Below, piece by piece: positions 8,473 to 18,078 of a stretch of DNA of 64,000 nucleotides; within the stretch, counting starts at the first letter, position 1; each line of letters begins with the position of its first letter. The stretch is from Acinetobacter pollinis (GTDB lineage Bacteria > Pseudomonadota > Gammaproteobacteria > Pseudomonadales > Moraxellaceae), in assembly GCF_015627175.1 (NCBI RefSeq), contig NZ_VTDQ01000003.1, forward strand, positions 102,116 through 166,115, given 5' to 3'. Below the pieces are notes generated by a model. It saw nothing but the letters and a program-made list of their open reading frames with translations, was not told the DNA's origin and searched no databases. Position numbers and translations under genes: made by a program.

Positions 8473-10368
8473 TTATTCGGTGTGACCTTTCACCATATTT
8501 TCTAATGTATCCCAACGTTCTAACTTTTCTAATAAAAGTTCTTCAATTTCTGAAAGACGTTGACTCGCTTTTGTTGCTGCATCTGCGTCTTTAACAAACC
8601 AAGAGCCGTCAGCAAGTTTTTCAGTCAGTTCAGATTGTTCAGCTTCAAGTTGCTCCATTTCTTGTGGTAGCTGTTCAAGCTCACGCTGATCTTTATAGCT
8701 CAGTTTAACTTTCTTCTGTGCAGATTTATCCGATGTATTGGACTTTGGCGTATCTTTCTTCACAGTTTCAGTTTTGAGTTCAGGACGTTGTGCAAGATAG
8801 TCTTGATAACCCCCAATGTACTCTTGAATATGTCCTTTACCATCAAACACCCATGTAGATGTAACAACGTTATCCATAAATGCACGGTCATGGCTAATCA
8901 GAAGTAACGTGCCTTTATATTCAGCAAGCATTTCTTCAAGTAACTCAAGCGTTACCATGTCTAGGTCGTTGGTTGGTTCATCCATCACAATGAGGTTGGA
9001 AGGCTTGAGTAGAAGCTTCGCCAATAAAATACGATTACGCTCACCACCAGACAAGGCTTTTACAGGTGTACGTGAACGCTCAGGAGAGAACAAGAAGTCT
9101 TGTAGGTAACTCAAGATATGACGGCGCTGACCATTAATATCAATAAAGTCTGAACCCTCTGAAACGTTATCTGAAACAGATTTTTCAAGGTTAAGTTGGT
9201 TACGTAGTTGGTCAAAGTAAGCTACTTCTAACTGTGTACCCGTTTTCACTTGTCCATGATGTTCAATCTCACCAAGAATGGCTTTAACAAGTGTTGTTTT
9301 ACCTACACCATTATCACCTACAAGACCAATACGGTCACCACGTACCACAACAGTAGAGAAGTCTTTAATAAGTGATATATTGTCGTAATCTACACCAAGA
9401 TTTTCAATTTCAAAGACCAGTTTTCCTGAGCGTTGTGCTTCTTGTACGCCCATATTCACCTTACCTTGCTGTGAACGTCTTGCTTTAGATTCTTCACGCA
9501 ATGTTTTTAATGCACGTACACGACCTTCGTTACGGGTACGACGTGCTTTAATGCCCTGACGAATCCAAGCTTCTTCTTCTGCAAGCTTTTTATCAAACAA
9601 TGCATTCTGCTTTTCTTCAGCTTCAAGCTGTTGTGCTTTTAGCTCGAGGTAACGAGAGTAGTTACCTTCAAAACTTCGTAGCGTACCACGGTCGAGTTCC
9701 ACAATACGTGTAGCAAGGTGGTCGACAAAAGAACGGTCATGCGAGATAAATAGCAATGTAAGATTGTTTTGTTCGAGTAAGAATTTTTCAAGCCATTCAA
9801 TGCTTTCTACATCTAAATGGTTAGTGGGTTCGTCAAGTAATAAAATATCTGGTTGTGTAAGTAAAGCGCGTGCTAAAAGTACACGGCGTTTACGACCACC
9901 TGACAAATCTGCCAAATCGGCATTGGGATCTAATCCCATTTTACCTAAAATTGTATTAACTTTGTTTTCAAGCGTCCAACCATCCATTTGGTCAAGCTTA
10001 TGCTGTAAGTCGCCCATGCGCTCACAAGCTTCCATGTCACCCAATACACATGCATCGCTTGCAGTATTGTACTGTTGCAGTACTTGAGCAACTTCACCTG
10101 CACCTTCAGCGACGATGTCGGCAACTTTGCCAGAATCCATGGGTACATCTTGGGTTAACATTGAAACAGTTAAGCCATTTTGAATTAAAACTTCCCCATT
10201 GTCGGCATGGAGGCTTCCCTCAATAAGTTTGAGTAAAGTAGACTTACCTTCGCCATTACGTCCAATTAAACATACTCGCTCGCCACGTTCTAATGTAAAA
10301 TTTGCGCCGTCGAGGAGGGCAGGCCCACCAAATGCAAGTTGGACATCCCTTAAAGTAATATAGGCCAT
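8473..10368 (-). CDS. uup: ABC-F family ATPase Uup
   Basis: A soluble duplicated ATPase of the ABC-F class, which acts on ribosomes or on DNA rather than in membrane transport. The 631-residue product has two ABC domains: Walker A GRNGEGKS (36-43), signature LSGGRKRRVLLARAL, Walker B ILLLDEPTNHLD; then GDNGVGKT, LSGGERNRILLAKLL and LIVMDEPTNDLD. An interdomain linker and a C-terminal coiled coil (about residues 560-625) follow the Uup arrangement. In E. coli Uup limits precise excision of transposons and helps ribosome function. It is divergent from slyX across 35 bases, so the two promoters must overlap the opposing 5' regions. Confidence 0.93.
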   Translation of the reverse strand: MAYITLRDVQLAFGGPALLDGANFTLERGERVCLIGRNGEGKSTLLKLIEGSLHADNGEVLIQNGLTVSMLTQDVPMDSGKVADIVAEGAGEVAQVLQQYNTASDACVLGDMEACERMGDLQHKLDQMDGWTLENKVNTILGKMGLDPNADLADLSGGRKRRVLLARALLTQPDILLLDEPTNHLDVESIEWLEKFLLEQNNLTLLFISHDRSFVDHLATRIVELDRGTLRSFEGNYSRYLELKAQQLEAEEKQNALFDKKLAEEEAWIRQGIKARRTRNEGRVRALKTLREESKARRSQQGKVNMGVQEAQRSGKLVFEIENLGVDYDNISLIKDFSTVVVRGDRIGLVGDNGVGKTTLVKAILGEIEHHGQVKTGTQLEVAYFDQLRNQLNLEKSVSDNVSEGSDFIDINGQRRHILSYLQDFLFSPERSRTPVKALSGGERNRILLAKLLLKPSNLIVMDEPTNDLDMVTLELLEEMLAEYKGTLLLISHDRAFMDNVVTSTWVFDGKGHIQEYIGGYQDYLAQRPELKTETVKKDTPKSNTSDKSAQKKVKLSYKDQRELEQLPQEMEQLEAEQSELTEKLADGSWFVKDADAATKASQRLSEIEELLLEKLERWDTLENMVKGHTE

Positions 10369-10403
10369 AATGTTTCCTAGTGTCTCAAATTGAGGAGTGT
10401 TAA

Positions 10404-10646
10404 ATGACTAAACCACCTTATGATGATCATGCGTCATTTTCCGCACCCATCGAAGATTTGCAAGTACGAATTTCATTTTTAGATGATTTAGTTGAACAGT
10501 TAAATGAACAGTTGGCTCATCAAAGCCAAGAAATTACCGATTTAAAAAAGCAAATGCAGCTTTTATATCGTCGTGTAGAGGCTTCTGATTTATCAGAAGG
10601 CATTGCTGAATTTGATCCAATGAGCAACAGACCACCACACTATTAA
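10404..10646 (+). CDS. slyX: SlyX-family protein
   Basis: An 80-residue, mostly coiled-coil protein (VRISFLDDLVEQLNEQLAHQSQEITDLKKQMQLLYRR, residues 21-57) with the short ending NRPPHY seen in SlyX homologues. The biochemical function of the family is unknown. GAGGAG precedes the ATG. It is divergent from uup. Confidence 0.88.
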   Translation: MTKPPYDDHASFSAPIEDLQVRISFLDDLVEQLNEQLAHQSQEITDLKKQMQLLYRRVEASDLSEGIAEFDPMSNRPPHY

Positions 10647-10794
10647 GTGATATTTGAAGAATAAAGATTGAAAATCTGTTATTCAATATTACTATACACA
10701 CCTTAACGGCGAGAGTTGCATGTTATATGAAACTTGCCTTTTTTATTCATCTTATGTAACTCTAATAATGCATTAGAGGGAGATAACACAAAAA

Positions 10795-11235
10795 ATGGGT
10801 CTTTGGGTCGCCATTATTATTATCGTGTTTGTTGCAGGTTCTATTTTTAGTTTACGCATCAACCCTAGAGAGAAAGCCATTGGTATGATGCGTGATAAAG
10901 CAAGACAAATGTCACTGCATCCACGTTTGGTGCCTGCACCTGAATGGACAAAAATACCAAAAATGACAGAAACGCGCGCAAGTATGGTCGCGTTTTACAG
11001 CATTCTCTTGCCACAAGCAACGATGCCTCTAATGCGAGCATGCGTTGAAAATAACCAGTTGGTTGTGGTAAATGGTTCAGATAAGTTTCAGCATCTTCAA
11101 GTTGACTTAAAAGGTATTTATGCTGTGGAGATGCAGTCGAACTATATTGGACTTTATTGGGATGAGGATGCAGACATTCATGCAACTCAGCTCGAACAAA
11201 TGAAATCGTATTTAGTTTCTTTAGCAGAAATTTAA
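10795..11235 (+). CDS. Unknown small membrane-anchored protein upstream of topA
   Basis: I do not recognise a family. The 146-residue product has one N-terminal hydrophobic segment (LWVAIIIIVFVAGSIFSL, residues 3-20) followed by a basic stretch, so the remainder is probably cytoplasmic. The rest is a small soluble domain with HPRLVPAPEWTKIPKMTETRASMVAFY and a Trp/Asp-rich end. It ends 27 bases before topA on the same strand and may share its transcript. A 7-bp stem (10760-10766 with 10772-10778) lies right beside the GGGAG ribosome-binding sequence. Confidence 0.75.
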   Translation: MGLWVAIIIIVFVAGSIFSLRINPREKAIGMMRDKARQMSLHPRLVPAPEWTKIPKMTETRASMVAFYSILLPQATMPLMRACVENNQLVVVNGSDKFQHLQVDLKGIYAVEMQSNYIGLYWDEDADIHATQLEQMKSYLVSLAEI

Positions 11236-11262
11236 TTTTAATGATAGGAAAGATATAACATT

Positions 11263-13908
11263 ATGGCGAATGCTCCTCGATCCACATCAAAACGCACCAC
11301 AGCAAGTGCTGACTCGGCTGCAAAAAAACGCGCTTTAGTGATTGTGGAGTCGCCTGCTAAAGCAAAAACAATTAATAAGTATTTAGGGTCTGAATATATT
11401 GTTAAATCTTCAGTAGGGCATGTACGTGACCTACCGACAGGCGGTTCTGCGAGTAAAACAACAGAGAAAAAAGCAGCACCAAGAACAAAACTTACCGAAG
11501 ATCAAAAAATTGTAAAAGCACAGCAAGCACTTGTAAAGCGTATGGGCGTAGACCCAGAGCATGACTGGGATGCGCACTACGAAGTGCTACCAGGTAAAGA
11601 GCACGTTGTTGCAGAATTGAAAAAACTCGCTTCTGAGGTTGATGAAATCTATCTCGCAACCGATTTGGATAGAGAAGGGGAAGCGATTGCTTGGCATTTA
11701 CGTGAAGTCATTGGTGGAGACAGTTCTCGTTACCATCGTGTTGTATTTAATGAAATTACAAAAAATGCAATTCAAGAAGCTTTTAAACAACCGACCCGTT
11801 TAGACTTAGATCGTGTAAATGCACAACAAGCACGTCGCTTTTTAGACCGTGTGGTTGGCTTTATGATTTCTCCGTTATTATGGGAAAAAATTGCACGAGG
11901 TCTATCGGCAGGGCGTGTACAGTCTGTGGCTGTAAAATTGGTTGTAGAGCGTGAACGTGAAATTCGTGCATTTATTCCAGAAGAATATTGGCAAGTTTTT
12001 GCAGATACACAATCTAAGGCAGATGCAATTCGCCTTGAAGCAGTTAAACGTGCAGGCAAAACGCTTAAGCTAAAAAATAAAGCTGAGACGGATGCCGTCT
12101 TAGACATTTTAAAGTCGGCTGAATATAAAGTTGCACAGCGTGAAGACAAGCCAACTAAGGTTAATCCAAGTGCACCATATATTACATCTACGCTCCAACA
12201 AGCAGCGAGCACACGCCTTGGTTTCTCTGTAAAGAAAACCATGATGCTCGCTCAACGTCTGTATGAAGCTGGTTTTATTACCTATATGCGTACGGACTCA
12301 ACTTTTTTAAGTGATGATGCAGTAAATATGGTGCGAGATCATATTCAATCTGAATATGGTGAAAAATACTTACCTGCAAAACCAAATCGTTATGGCAATA
12401 AAGCAGGTGCACAAGAAGCCCACGAGGCAATTCGTCCATCGAATGTGGCTTTAAAAGGCGATCAGCTTGCAGGTGCAGAGCGTGATGCACAGCGTTTGTA
12501 TGATCTAATTTGGCGTCAATTTGTTGCTTGTCAGATGACACCTGCCGAGTATTTGTCATCTACATTACATGTCAAAGCATCTGAGATCGATTTAAAAGCC
12601 AAAGGCCGTACACTCGTATTTGATGGTTTTACACGTGTCCGTGGTGCGAATAAGTCTGACGATGATGTGTTACTGCCTGCAGTTCAAGTGGGTGAAACGC
12701 TTGTTCTGAATAAGCTTGATCCGAGTCAGCATTTTACCAAGCCACCTGCACGTTTTACCGAAGCATCTTTGGTGAAAGAGCTTGAAAAGCGTGGTATTGG
12801 TCGTCCTTCAACATATGCTGCAATTATTTCAACCATTCAAGATCGTGGTTATGTAAAACTTGAAAATCGTCGTTTATTCGCAGAAAAAATGGGTGAGATT
12901 GTTACCGAGCGTTTAAATGAGAGTTTTAATAACCTCATGAACTATGCATTTACTGCAGATCTTGAAGGGCAACTTGACCATGTTGCAGTAGGCGATCGCA
13001 ATTGGAAAGAATTACTCGATACATTTTATGGCGATTTTAAAAAGCGTTTAACGACTGCACAAGGTGCAGATGGCATGCGCCGTAATGAACCTGTTGAAGT
13101 TGCCGATGTGCATTGTCCACAGTGCGAACGACCAATGCAGATTCGTACAGGAACAACAGGTGTCTTCTTAGGATGTTCAGGCTATAACCTGCCACCAAAA
13201 GAACGCTGTAAGGGTACACTTAATCTGTCTCCTGTAGAGTCATTGGCTATTTTATCGGATGATGAAGGGGCAGAAACAGCCGACTTAATGTCAAAACGCC
13301 GTTGTCCAAAATGTAGTACAGCAATGGACAGTTATTTAATTGATGGCGGACGTAAGTTACATATTTGTGGAAATAACCCTGATTGTGACGGCTTTGAGGT
13401 TGAAGAAGGCGAGTTCAAAATTAAAGGTTATGATGGTCCAACTATCCCATGCGATAAGTGTGATGCAGAAATGCAATTGAAAATGGGACGTTTTGGACCA
13501 TACTTTGCGTGTACTTCATGTGATAATACGCGTAAAGTTTTGAAAAATGGCCAGCCTGCGCCACCACGTGTCGATCCAATTAAAATGGAACATGTACGTT
13601 CAACCAAAAATGATGATTATTTTGTGTTGAGAGATGGTGCGGCAGGACTTTTCTTGGCAGCCAGCAAATTTCCAAAAATTCGTGAAACACGTGCTCCGAA
13701 AGTTGCAGAACTTCGTACTGTGGCAGACCAGCTTGATGAGAAGTATCAATTCTTATTGAAGGCACCAGATCAAGATCCAGAAGGTAATGCAACGATTATT
13801 CGTTTTAGCCGAAAAAATCAAAGCCAATATATTGGTTCTGAGAATGCGGAAGGCAAAACCACAAAATGGGGACTGGTTTATACAGATGGCCAATGGGTCG
13901 AGCAATAA
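11263..13908 (+). CDS. topA: DNA topoisomerase I
   Basis: Type IA topoisomerase that relaxes negative supercoils by single-strand passage. The 881-residue product has a basic N-terminal tail of about 22 residues, a TOPRIM domain ([13 protein letters not shown] with E29; [14 protein letters not shown]), the active-site region [10 protein letters not shown] with catalytic Y341, [13 protein letters not shown], and three C-terminal Cys4-type zinc ribbons beginning [16 protein letters not shown] and CDKCDAEM. Length agrees with gammaproteobacterial TopA. AGGAAAG lies ahead of the ATG. A strong terminator follows. Confidence 0.98.
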   Translation: MANAPRSTSKRTTASADSAAKKRALVIVESPAKAKTINKYLGSEYIVKSSVGHVRDLPTGGSASKTTEKKAAPRTKLTEDQKIVKAQQALVKRMGVDPEHDWDAHYEVLPGKEHVVAELKKLASEVDEIYLATDLDREGEAIAWHLREVIGGDSSRYHRVVFNEITKNAIQEAFKQPTRLDLDRVNAQQARRFLDRVVGFMISPLLWEKIARGLSAGRVQSVAVKLVVEREREIRAFIPEEYWQVFADTQSKADAIRLEAVKRAGKTLKLKNKAETDAVLDILKSAEYKVAQREDKPTKVNPSAPYITSTLQQAASTRLGFSVKKTMMLAQRLYEAGFITYMRTDSTFLSDDAVNMVRDHIQSEYGEKYLPAKPNRYGNKAGAQEAHEAIRPSNVALKGDQLAGAERDAQRLYDLIWRQFVACQMTPAEYLSSTLHVKASEIDLKAKGRTLVFDGFTRVRGANKSDDDVLLPAVQVGETLVLNKLDPSQHFTKPPARFTEASLVKELEKRGIGRPSTYAAIISTIQDRGYVKLENRRLFAEKMGEIVTERLNESFNNLMNYAFTADLEGQLDHVAVGDRNWKELLDTFYGDFKKRLTTAQGADGMRRNEPVEVADVHCPQCERPMQIRTGTTGVFLGCSGYNLPPKERCKGTLNLSPVESLAILSDDEGAETADLMSKRRCPKCSTAMDSYLIDGGRKLHICGNNPDCDGFEVEEGEFKIKGYDGPTIPCDKCDAEMQLKMGRFGPYFACTSCDNTRKVLKNGQPAPPRVDPIKMEHVRSTKNDDYFVLRDGAAGLFLAASKFPKIRETRAPKVAELRTVADQLDEKYQFLLKAPDQDPEGNATIIRFSRKNQSQYIGSENAEGKTTKWGLVYTDGQWVEQ

Positions 13909-13913
13909 GTCTT

Positions 13914-13943
13914 AAAATGCCGATCAAAGATCGGCATTTTTTT
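13914..13943 (+). terminator. Rho-independent terminator after topA
   Basis: A 12-bp perfect stem (13914-13925 with 13929-13940, loop AAA) is followed by T residues. Confidence 0.9.
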
Positions 13944-13970
13944 ATGCATTCATACATGTGAGCAAAATCT

Positions 13971-14726
13971 ATGTGGAAAAAGGTCAGAGTGTTCATTCTA
14001 CTTTTGGTTCTAGGGTATGTTGCTATAGATGCATGGAAAGACTTAAATCAAAACTGGGATCAAAGCATTGTTGTATTAGTTCATCCTATCAATGCAGATG
14101 GCTCACAAAATACGGAAAATTATATTCAGCAATTAAATGCACAGTCTTTTATAGAGACAAGTGAGTACTTAACTGCAAATGCAAAAAACTATCAGCGAAA
14201 TACGCATTTTATTTTTAAAATAGGGCGTGAGTTAAAACAATTACCACCTGAGCCCCCTGAAAATGGCAGTGCTTTCAACGCAATTTTATGGAGTCTAAAA
14301 TTTCGTTATTATGCATGGAAACAAACTCAATCTGTAGATGGTTATGCTACCGTTACACTATATTTAAATTATTATGACTCAAATAAATATAAAGTATTAA
14401 AGCACTCCACAGCATTAGAGAAAGGGCGTATAGGAGTCGTAAATTTATTTTCTGACGTAAAGCAAAATGAAGAAAATCAAGTGGTAACGGCACATGAATT
14501 ATTACATGCATTCGGTGCAACAGATAAGTATGACCTAAATACAGGACAACCCATTTATCCACAAGGGTATGTGAATCCAGCTCAACAACCACGCTTACCG
14601 CAACATCAGGCAGAGCTTATGGCGGGTTATATTCCTATTACTGAAACACAAAGTAAAATACCGCTCAGCTTACAACAAACTGTTATTGGAAACTTAACAG
14701 CACGTGAAATCGGATGGGTAAAATAG
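13971..14726 (+). CDS. Putative membrane-anchored zinc metalloprotease (HExxHxxGxxD)
   Basis: I do not recognise a named family. The 251-residue product has an N-terminal signal anchor (VFILLLVLGYVAIDAW, residues 7-22) and a predicted periplasmic body. Residues 175-185 read HELLHAFGATD, an HExxH zinc site extended as HExxHxxGxxD. Metzincins have a third ligand at this spacing, usually His; Asp is used in snapalysin-type enzymes. A methionine follows in AELMAGY (about residue 217), which could be the metzincin Met-turn. Substrate unknown. The gene stands between the topA terminator and a helicase gene. Confidence 0.65.
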   Translation: MWKKVRVFILLLVLGYVAIDAWKDLNQNWDQSIVVLVHPINADGSQNTENYIQQLNAQSFIETSEYLTANAKNYQRNTHFIFKIGRELKQLPPEPPENGSAFNAILWSLKFRYYAWKQTQSVDGYATVTLYLNYYDSNKYKVLKHSTALEKGRIGVVNLFSDVKQNEENQVVTAHELLHAFGATDKYDLNTGQPIYPQGYVNPAQQPRLPQHQAELMAGYIPITETQSKIPLSLQQTVIGNLTAREIGWVK

Positions 14727-14775
14727 TACCTCTACTATTTATACAGCAATATTAAAATTTTGGGATACAGCAATA

Positions 14776-16740
14776 ATGAGTTCTACGTCTTTTATGGCTG
14801 AGTTAAACGATCAGCAACATCAGGCAGCAACGACCACAGCACAAAATTGTTTGGTCTTGGCGGGTGCAGGATGTGGAAAAACAAAGACCATTGTTGCAAG
14901 AGCAGCATATCTAATTTCTCAGGGAATACCTGCAAATCAAATTCAAATTTTAACCTTTACACGTCGGGCCGCTAGTGAGATTGTGACGCGCGTCGAGCAG
15001 TATTTGGGTACATCCGCACAAGGTTTACGTGCTTCAACTTTTCATACATTCTGTATGTATTTATTACGCCGTAACCGTCAAGCCTTTGGATTAGAAAACT
15101 TTAGTATTATTGATCGTGATGATCAGATCATGATTTTTCGCTTACTTCGAGGTAAAGATAATATATTACCTAAAGCGGCTGAACTTTGTGATATATATTC
15201 ATTTGCAAGAAATACTCAGTGTAAGTTGTCGGTAGCAATAGAAAAAGTCTTACCTGAAGCTATGGAATTTAAATCTGAAATTGCAGAGGTAATGAAAACT
15301 TATGAACAGCGTAAGCAAGAGCGTTCATTTTTAGATTATGATGATATTCTAAGCATTGTCGCTGTAAATTTACAATCATCTCCTACACTTGTGCATTGGG
15401 TTAGCCAATTTTGTCGTGTATTTTTAGTGGATGAAATGCAAGATACTAATCCATTGCAATGGGCATTGCTGTCACCTTTTATTGGAAAAAGCCAATTATT
15501 TTGTGTTGGTGATGATGCACAATCTATTTATGGTTTCCGTGGTGCAGATTTTGAAAACATTCATTATTTTAAAGATAACGTATCTAATGCAGTTATATAT
15601 ACACTTGAGAAGAATTATCGTTCTACACAAGGCATTCTAGACTTATCAAACTGGTTGTTAGATGTCAGTCCTATACAGTACGATAAACATCTAATTGCTG
15701 CAAAATCTCAGAATAGCCGGCCACATTTTCATATTTTTTCTAATGAATTTGAAGAAGCAAATTGGATTGCACAAGATCTTATTTTTCGTAAAAAACAAAA
15801 TAATGTTCATTGGAACGACCATATGGTGCTTGTTCGGTCTGGCTATGCAGCAAGACATATTGAGCGAGCACTGATTAATATGTCAGTTCCTTATCAGTTT
15901 ATAGGTGGGACAAAGCTGTTAGAGTCGGCACATGTGAAAGATTTACTGAGTATGTTGCGGGTCGTGTCTAACACTCAAGATGATATTGCATGGATGCGAT
16001 TTCTTACACTTTGGGATGGTATTGGTGATGTCGGTGCAAGTAAGCTTGCAGTAAATTTAATAAAATGTCAGACCTTGGAAGAATGTTGTAATCATTTAGA
16101 GCATCATGGCAGAGTACCACAACATGTATTGCTTATTTTAAAGCAAATGTCAGTTTTAACCGATACGGTTGTGGCATGTATTGAGCTTGCTTTCGAGGCA
16201 TTACATGAACAACTTGCTGCAAAATACCAAAAGCAAGACTGGTCACGTCGAGAAAAAGATTTCAAACTTGTAAAACAATTGGCACAAAAGCATGCTCAAA
16301 TCAGCGAATTTTTAGAGGCGTATGTTTTAGATCCTATTTCAACTTCAGAAGTTGAACAATCGGCAGACCACGATATTGTCACGCTTATTACAATACATTC
16401 TGCAAAGGGTACAGAAAGAAAAGTATGCTATGTACCACATCTTACGGTAAATCAGTATCCACATGCGAGAGCGCAAGGGGATTTCGATGCTGTAGAGGAA
16501 GAGCGCCGTGTTTTATATGTGGCATTAACGCGTGCACAAAATGAGTTGGTTCTTACAAAGCAAGACTTAACAACATGGGCAATGGATCAAATTGATGATC
16601 AGGGTAGACCAGTGAGCAGTTATTTCTTTAATCAAGTCCCCTCTCATTTATTGGATGTGACGATACATAAAAGAGATGAGTTTTTTGAAAATAAGAAGAA
16701 ACCTATAAAAAAGATCTCTTTTGGGATAGATTTAGATTAA
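14776..16740 (+). CDS. UvrD/Rep-type superfamily 1 ATP-dependent DNA helicase
   Basis: The 654-residue product has the SF1A motifs in order: Q-motif region LNDQQHQAA, Walker A GAGCGKTKT (residues 30-38), Ia TFTRRAASEI, II VDEMQDTNPLQ, III GDDAQSIYGFRGA, IV EKNYRS, V VTLITIHSAKGTE and VI RRVLYVALTRAQ. It should translocate 3'-5' on single-stranded DNA. It is shorter than UvrD (about 720) or Rep (about 670) and motif VI lies near the end, so the C-terminal tail is minimal. I would not name it uvrD or rep without alignment. The first ATG is preferred because a weak GGGA precedes it and none precedes ATG codon 7. Confidence 0.88.
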   Translation: MSSTSFMAELNDQQHQAATTTAQNCLVLAGAGCGKTKTIVARAAYLISQGIPANQIQILTFTRRAASEIVTRVEQYLGTSAQGLRASTFHTFCMYLLRRNRQAFGLENFSIIDRDDQIMIFRLLRGKDNILPKAAELCDIYSFARNTQCKLSVAIEKVLPEAMEFKSEIAEVMKTYEQRKQERSFLDYDDILSIVAVNLQSSPTLVHWVSQFCRVFLVDEMQDTNPLQWALLSPFIGKSQLFCVGDDAQSIYGFRGADFENIHYFKDNVSNAVIYTLEKNYRSTQGILDLSNWLLDVSPIQYDKHLIAAKSQNSRPHFHIFSNEFEEANWIAQDLIFRKKQNNVHWNDHMVLVRSGYAARHIERALINMSVPYQFIGGTKLLESAHVKDLLSMLRVVSNTQDDIAWMRFLTLWDGIGDVGASKLAVNLIKCQTLEECCNHLEHHGRVPQHVLLILKQMSVLTDTVVACIELAFEALHEQLAAKYQKQDWSRREKDFKLVKQLAQKHAQISEFLEAYVLDPISTSEVEQSADHDIVTLITIHSAKGTERKVCYVPHLTVNQYPHARAQGDFDAVEEERRVLYVALTRAQNELVLTKQDLTTWAMDQIDDQGRPVSSYFFNQVPSHLLDVTIHKRDEFFENKKKPIKKISFGIDLD

Positions 16741-16800
16741 ACTCGGCAACCCTAGAAAAGAAGAGATACACTACTTCTTTGTGTCATATAAGGTGAATGA

Positions 16801-17043
16801 ATGAAAATTTTAGTGCGTAACTTAGAAAGATCTATTGGTGAGCAAGAGCTTAAAGAATTATTTTTACCGTATGGTGAAGTAGAAAGCTGTACGATTATTT
16901 TGGATCAGACCACTGGTAAGTCTAAAGGTTTTGCTTTTGTTGAAATGCCACATGGGCGCGAAGCTGTAAAAGCGATTAAAGGTTTAAATACTTTAAAAGT
17001 GAAAGGTATTGGTATTCGTGTAAAAGCTGCCGAAGAAAAATAA
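16801..17043 (+). CDS. Small RRM-type RNA-binding protein
   Basis: An 80-residue single RNA recognition motif: RNP2 is ILVRNL (residues 3-8) and RNP1 is KSKGFAFVEM (residues 41-50). Single-RRM proteins of this type are found in cyanobacteria and scattered proteobacteria and bind RNA; targets are unknown. AAGGTGA precedes the ATG. It follows the helicase by 60 bases on the same strand; no firm terminator is seen between, only a weak 7-bp repeat near 16757-16780. Confidence 0.88.
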   Translation: MKILVRNLERSIGEQELKELFLPYGEVESCTIILDQTTGKSKGFAFVEMPHGREAVKAIKGLNTLKVKGIGIRVKAAEEK

Positions 17044-17119
17044 AGTAAAAATCTATCTAAATCTGACAACATACGCTAATCTGTAATTGCTATGGATTGT
17101 TTGTATAGGTAGGAAAATT

Positions 17120-17626
17120 ATGTCTAGAGTTGCTCGTTATCACGCAGATCGAACAAATCAGAAATTGTATTTCGCACGTTTAGCCTGCGGACAAGCAGAG
17201 CAAGCTCCTGACAATATCCAAATTATACAAGCTCATAGAGAGTCTGCTGTATTTCATTTACACGGCGCATTTCTTGCATTTTTACAAGAGCTTGTCCGTT
17301 ATTACCGTTTAAATGATTTTCAACCTACGTTGCATTCGATAGAAATGCATATGTCTGATAAAGGCCAAGTGTCTCCTGAAGTTGAAATATTAAAGCAATT
17401 GTCGAGTAATGGTTTTCTTGGCGAATTACAGCGTGCTTTTCGGGCATGTCAGTATGCACCTGAGCCAACTTTACCAGAAGCTGAGAGTGAGACTTCATCA
17501 AATCTAATTATAAAAGTAACACAAGGTACACAGTCATGGTTGCCAAATACTGAGATTCTAAGAGAGTGGTATCAAGAACTTTTAGAACTTATAGATGGTT
17601 TTCGTGCAGAGATGGTTGAATTTTAA
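17120..17626 (+). CDS. Conserved hypothetical protein, DUF6586-like
   Basis: The 168-residue product (MSRVARYHADRTNQKLYFARLACGQAE) is mostly helical and resembles a small gammaproteobacterial family of unknown function (TNQK at the N-terminus, HRESAVFHLHGAFLAFLQELVRYYRL in the middle, REWYQELLELIDGFR at the end). The ATG at 17120 is chosen because AGGTAGGA precedes it. No signal peptide or membrane helix. No function is proposed. Confidence 0.65.
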   Translation: MSRVARYHADRTNQKLYFARLACGQAEQAPDNIQIIQAHRESAVFHLHGAFLAFLQELVRYYRLNDFQPTLHSIEMHMSDKGQVSPEVEILKQLSSNGFLGELQRAFRACQYAPEPTLPEAESETSSNLIIKVTQGTQSWLPNTEILREWYQELLELIDGFRAEMVEF

Positions 17627-17748
17627 TGCACAGTGTCGCTGTTATACATTTTCAAACGACTTGAAATTTTATTTCTAGCACAGATATAAAATAAAGGTTT
17701 CGTATTTTTTTATTGGGTACATCGTTTTGATGTGCGGATGGAGGTTCC

Positions 17749-18027
17749 ATGTCTATACAGCAGTTAAAAGAGTTATTTGGTAATCAAGATGCTGTACTTG
17801 AATTGGTACAACTTGAAAGTGGTGAACTTGCTCTACGGAATGCTCAATCTGAAGAGGAACCATTAGTGACCATTCAATTTAATGATGAAATTAAACAACT
17901 TTTGGGTGATACAACGAATATGGTTGCCCAAAATATGATTCAAGCAGCATTAATGGGACTGGTTGAGAAACAGGTTAATCAGCTTGATGCCGAAATTGTA
18001 GATGAACAACCTAAATATTTAAGTTAA
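17749..18027 (+). CDS. Unknown acidic small protein
   Basis: A 92-residue acidic protein without a recognised domain. It pairs a short beta-rich N-terminal half (LELVQLESGELALRN, PLVTIQFNDEI) with a helical second half (TTNMVAQNMIQAALMGLVEKQVNQLDAEIV). An excellent GGAGG lies 5 bases before the ATG. A terminator follows directly, so it ends its transcription unit. Confidence 0.75.
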   Translation: MSIQQLKELFGNQDAVLELVQLESGELALRNAQSEEEPLVTIQFNDEIKQLLGDTTNMVAQNMIQAALMGLVEKQVNQLDAEIVDEQPKYLS

Positions 18028-18042
18028 TGTATTTTTTATAAG

Positions 18043-18071
18043 GAAGGGTAAGCTTAGCTTACCCTTCTTTG
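18043..18071 (+). terminator. Terminator hairpin between convergent genes
   Basis: A perfect 11-bp stem (18043-18053 with 18057-18067, loop TTA) is followed by a short T-run. It lies 16 bases after the plus-strand stop and 12 bases before the ybaL stop on the other strand. Confidence 0.75.
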
Positions 18072-18078
18072 CATGTAT

